A stretch of DNA of 9,095 nt, from the NCBI GenBank assembly GCA_030039575.1, contig JASHVH010000205.1, positions 1-9,095 of the forward strand. Direction: 5' to 3'. Shown here in pieces: positions 7,796 to 9,095 of this stretch (its first letter is position 1; every line of letters starts with the position of its first letter). Origin of the DNA: Acidimicrobiales bacterium. GTDB taxonomy: Bacteria; Actinomycetota; Acidimicrobiia; Acidimicrobiales; Palsa-688. Made by a program: the position numbers and the translations under genes. Under the pieces are notes generated by a model. It did not search any database. It saw only the letters and a list, made by a program, of their open reading frames with translations, and was not told the origin of the DNA.

Positions 7796-7835
7796 AGCCG
7801 GGCACCCAGAAGAGCCGGGCACCCAGAAGAGCCGG
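7785..7835. repeat. Three perfect 17-bp tandem repeats
   Basis: GCACCCAGAAGAGCCGG occurs three times with no spacer and no mismatch at 7785-7801, 7802-7818 and 7819-7835. The unit length is not a multiple of three, which argues against a coding role. Perfect identity points to recent expansion or to selection as an array of protein-binding sites. Confidence 0.95.
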
Positions 7836-7870
7836 ATCGTTGCCGTTCTGGCTCGAAACCCCTCCCGACC

Positions 7871-8296
7871 TTACGTTGTCGCCCGGCTGGTGATGGCCTG
7901 CAGGGTACGCACGGTCGTCTCGATGTCCTGGAGGTCGAACTGGCTCAGCAGCTTGACCGTCCGACCCGAGATGTAGTCACGAAGGTCCCGGAACTCAGCT
8001 TCTCCGGCCGCAGTAAAGTCAAGCACTTCGTCCCCTTTGACCAGGTCTTGCGACTCGAGCCTGGTCAGCAGCGCACGCGTCGAGCCTGCGTCGAGGTTAC
8101 GCGAGCCCTCCAGGTCGTGGACGACGGCATCACGGGCCGCCCCTGGGCCCCTGGTCGCGATCAACTTCAGGGCGTACCAAGTCTCGGGCTCAGTACCGCG
8201 TTCAGCCAGGTGCTGGCGCAGTGCGGCAGTCAGCGTGCGCTCGGCGAAAGCGAGAGACTGGCCAAACTCGCCGTAGACAGGGGGTGTCACAGTCAT
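7871..8296 (-). CDS. Winged-helix transcriptional regulator, MarR-like
   Basis: This 141-residue protein is predicted to be mostly helical with a MarR-like layout: a long first helix (about residues 10-33), a helix with ETWYALKLIA (38-47), a DNA-recognition region about residues 69-86 (DAGSTRALLTRLESQDLVKG) and long C-terminal helices (96-136) for dimerisation. The wing is very short (DEVLDFTAAGE) and lacks the canonical D-x-R of MarR proteins, so the family call is moderate; PadR-like or a divergent MarR is possible. The ATG is at 8294-8296. No strong ribosome binding site precedes it, only a weak GAG-containing stretch. A strong promoter lies at 8336-8364 on the same strand, overlapped by two palindromes. 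It is divergent from the MarR gene at 8381, so the pair probably share control. Confidence 0.8.
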   Translation of the reverse strand: MTVTPPVYGEFGQSLAFAERTLTAALRQHLAERGTEPETWYALKLIATRGPGAARDAVVHDLEGSRNLDAGSTRALLTRLESQDLVKGDEVLDFTAAGEAEFRDLRDYISGRTVKLLSQFDLQDIETTVRTLQAITSRATT

Positions 8297-8317
8297 TTTA
8301 TGCTCGTTTCTACTAGG

Positions 8318-8337
8318 ATCGACAGGTTCCTGTCCAT
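8318..8337. promoter_or_regulatory. Operator palindrome 1
   Basis: GACAGGTTCCTGTC (8321-8334) has 6-bp perfect arms around a TT centre. The flanks extend the symmetry with AT at 8318-8319 and AT at 8336-8337. It lies just downstream of the minus-strand -10 element, where the transcription start is expected. It matches operator 2 at 13 of 14 core positions, which supports a shared binding protein, probably a dimeric winged-helix repressor. Confidence 0.8.
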
Positions 8338-8364
8338 CATAATAAATAGACAGGTACCTGTCAA
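8336..8364 (-). promoter_or_regulatory. Promoter of the minus-strand regulator gene
   Basis: Read on the minus strand there is a perfect -35 TTGACA (8364-8359), a 17-base spacer and a -10 TATGAT (8341-8336; five of six matches to TATAAT). Transcription should begin near 8329, giving a leader of about 30 bases before the ATG at 8296. Operator 2 covers part of the -35 and the spacer, and operator 1 covers the expected start site, so a bound protein would block polymerase. A plus-strand promoter is less clear; TCGACA at 8319-8324 with TAAATA at 8343-8348 is one weak candidate. Confidence 0.75.
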
Positions 8365-8365
8365 T
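8346..8365. promoter_or_regulatory. Operator palindrome 2
   Basis: GACAGGTACCTGTC (8349-8362) is a perfect 14-bp palindrome, extended by AT at 8346-8347 and AT at 8364-8365. Its centre is 28 bp from that of operator 1. It ends 15 bases before the ATG at 8381 and lies inside the minus-strand promoter, so one site could control both divergent genes. Confidence 0.85.
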
Positions 8366-8380
8366 CGAAAAAGGGAGGCA

Positions 8381-8818
8381 ATGGCAAACTTTCCGGCACG
8401 CCCGTTGACCGGGCTCTTGCTCCGGCTGGTCTACCAGCAGTACTCCCAGGAGATCGATGCCGCCTTGCGCTCCGCTGGTTTCGACGACATCCGACCGTCA
8501 GCAGCGAACGTCTTCCCGTTTTTGTCGCCCGAGGGCGCCACCGTTTCTGAACTTGCTGAACTGGCCCACGTCCGCAAACAGACGATGGCCCAAGCCGTCG
8601 ACCAACTGGAGCAGACCGGCTACGTCGAACGACGCCTGAACCCCCGCGACCGGCGGTCGCAACTGGTATTCCTGACCGGCCGGGGCAAGTCCGTCCCCCC
8701 AGTTACACATCGGGCCGCCCAACGGGTCGAAGAACGCTGGGCACAACTAATTGGAACCACAGAACTGGAGGCACTCCGACGGTCGTTGCTCCGGTTGTTG
8801 ACCGAGCTCAGCGCCTAG
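8381..8818 (+). CDS. MarR family transcriptional regulator
   Basis: This 145-residue protein is a typical MarR-family winged-helix dimer that binds palindromic DNA and often responds to small aromatic or toxic ligands. Helix 1 is at about 9-32. The helix-turn-helix runs about 55-82 (SELAELAHVRKQT, then the recognition helix MAQAVDQLEQTGYV). The wing is at 83-102 (RRLNPRDRRSQLVFLTGRG) and contains the family D-x-R motif (Asp90, Arg92). The C-terminal helices (about 110-145) complete the dimer interface. The ATG at 8381 follows GGGAGG (8373-8378) at a short distance of two bases. The frame is open further upstream through the divergent gene, but that part shows no family character. Its gene sits 15 bases from operator 2, so autoregulation and control of the divergent gene are the likely arrangement. 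The ligand is unknown. Confidence 0.92.
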   Translation: MANFPARPLTGLLLRLVYQQYSQEIDAALRSAGFDDIRPSAANVFPFLSPEGATVSELAELAHVRKQTMAQAVDQLEQTGYVERRLNPRDRRSQLVFLTGRGKSVPPVTHRAAQRVEERWAQLIGTTELEALRRSLLRLLTELSA

Positions 8819-9095
8819 AGGGCCAATAGGCGGCGGCAGCGCACCTCGTTACTGGCGTAATTCCCTCATTAACCGCCACCCCCAGCGGGGAGGCTGCGAG
8901 GGACGACCCCGGCCTCGAAAGCCAACACGACGGCATGCACCGGATTGCCCGGGCTCTTCTGGAGGGCCGGAAAACGGTGAGAGCTGTCAGGTTCCCGCAA
9001 CCGGTCGCTCCGGACTTCCGGAACTGCCGGCCACAAGATCTACCCTATTGAGACAGGCTGACCGCTCAGCGGCCGCAGCCACACGCTCCCCCGCA
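8819..9095. other. Window end, no supported gene
   Basis: These 277 bases follow the MarR gene. Small hairpins can be drawn (CCCC-AGC-GGGG near 8880-8890; CCGC-TCA-GCGG near 9062-9072), but neither has a T-run. A minus-strand frame of about 56 codons between stops has no convincing start or family signature. TGCCCGGGCTCTTCTGG at 8946-8962 resembles, in reverse orientation, the 17-bp repeat at 7785-7835. Confidence 0.6.

Larger units (their letters stand above)
7534..7870. other. Non-coding interval between convergent genes
   Basis: These 337 bases lie between the 3' ends of the VOC gene (+) and the regulator gene (-), so no promoter is required here. They contain a GC-rich hairpin region (7557-7595), an AT-richer patch (about 7620-7790, with T-runs near 7630-7647) that stands out from the GC-rich surroundings, a 12-bp inverted repeat and three 17-bp tandem repeats. 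Short open frames on both strands have no ribosome binding site and no family-like features, and I do not call them genes. Confidence 0.75.

Noticed and set aside
7785..7835. CRISPR array
   Set aside because: The 17-bp units are directly adjacent with no spacers and are too short for CRISPR repeats; no cas gene is in the window.
7641..7976. 111-codon plus-strand frame across the repeat patch
   Set aside because: It has no ribosome binding site, includes the 17-bp repeats (not frame-preserving) and runs antisense into the regulator gene.
8048..8380. Upstream extension of the MarR frame
   Set aside because: It runs through the divergent gene, its promoter and both operators; the MarR domain is complete from 8381 and a GGGAGG precedes that ATG.
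8903..9040. Minus-strand C-terminal coding fragment ending near 8873
   Set aside because: The frame is open for only about 56 codons between stops, with no clear start and no recognisable motif, so it does not meet the standard for a gene call.

Overview
The window is GC-rich, with GTG and TTG starts next to ATG, actinobacterial-type ABC transporter genes, a Cfp30B-like VOC protein and MarR-type regulators. This suggests a high-GC actinobacterium. No marker gene fixes the lineage, so this placement is inference.

Region 1 (2-6610, + strand) is one tightly packed transport operon: the 3' part of an alpha/beta hydrolase gene, then a secreted family-5 (Dpp/Opp type) substrate-binding protein, two membrane permeases, and one long ATPase that fuses the usual DppD and DppF subunits. 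Together these form a complete peptide-type ABC importer. The hydrolase overlaps the binding-protein gene by ATGA, which suggests that it acts on the same substrate or its imported product; the substrate cannot be read from sequence. The promoter lies upstream of the window. At each of the three later junctions (2339-2395, 3338-3385, 4317-4355) a tiny ATG-started frame of 18, 15 or 12 codons ends in a TGA that overlaps the next gene's start codon, so the operon may be translated as a re-initiation relay. A hairpin at 6597-6622 closes the operon.

Region 2 (6670-7533, + strand) holds a two-domain VOC (glyoxalase-fold) protein, probably a separate transcription unit. Region 3 (7534-7870) is non-coding: a GC-rich hairpin pair, an AT-richer patch, and three perfect 17-bp tandem repeats whose core also occurs inverted upstream.

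Region 4 (7871-8818) holds two divergent winged-helix regulator genes. The 84-bp gap between them carries two 20-bp near-identical palindromes of the form ATnGACAGGTWCCTGTCnAT, centred 28 bp apart. They straddle a clear TTGACA-17-TATGAT promoter on the minus strand. This is a well-defined self-regulating switch, most likely bound by the MarR protein at 8381-8818. Region 5 (8819-9095) has no gene I can support.

Most of the window is recognisable biology. The parts that merit follow-up are the mini-ORF junctions, the twin operators, the missing lipobox on the binding protein, and the repeat patch.
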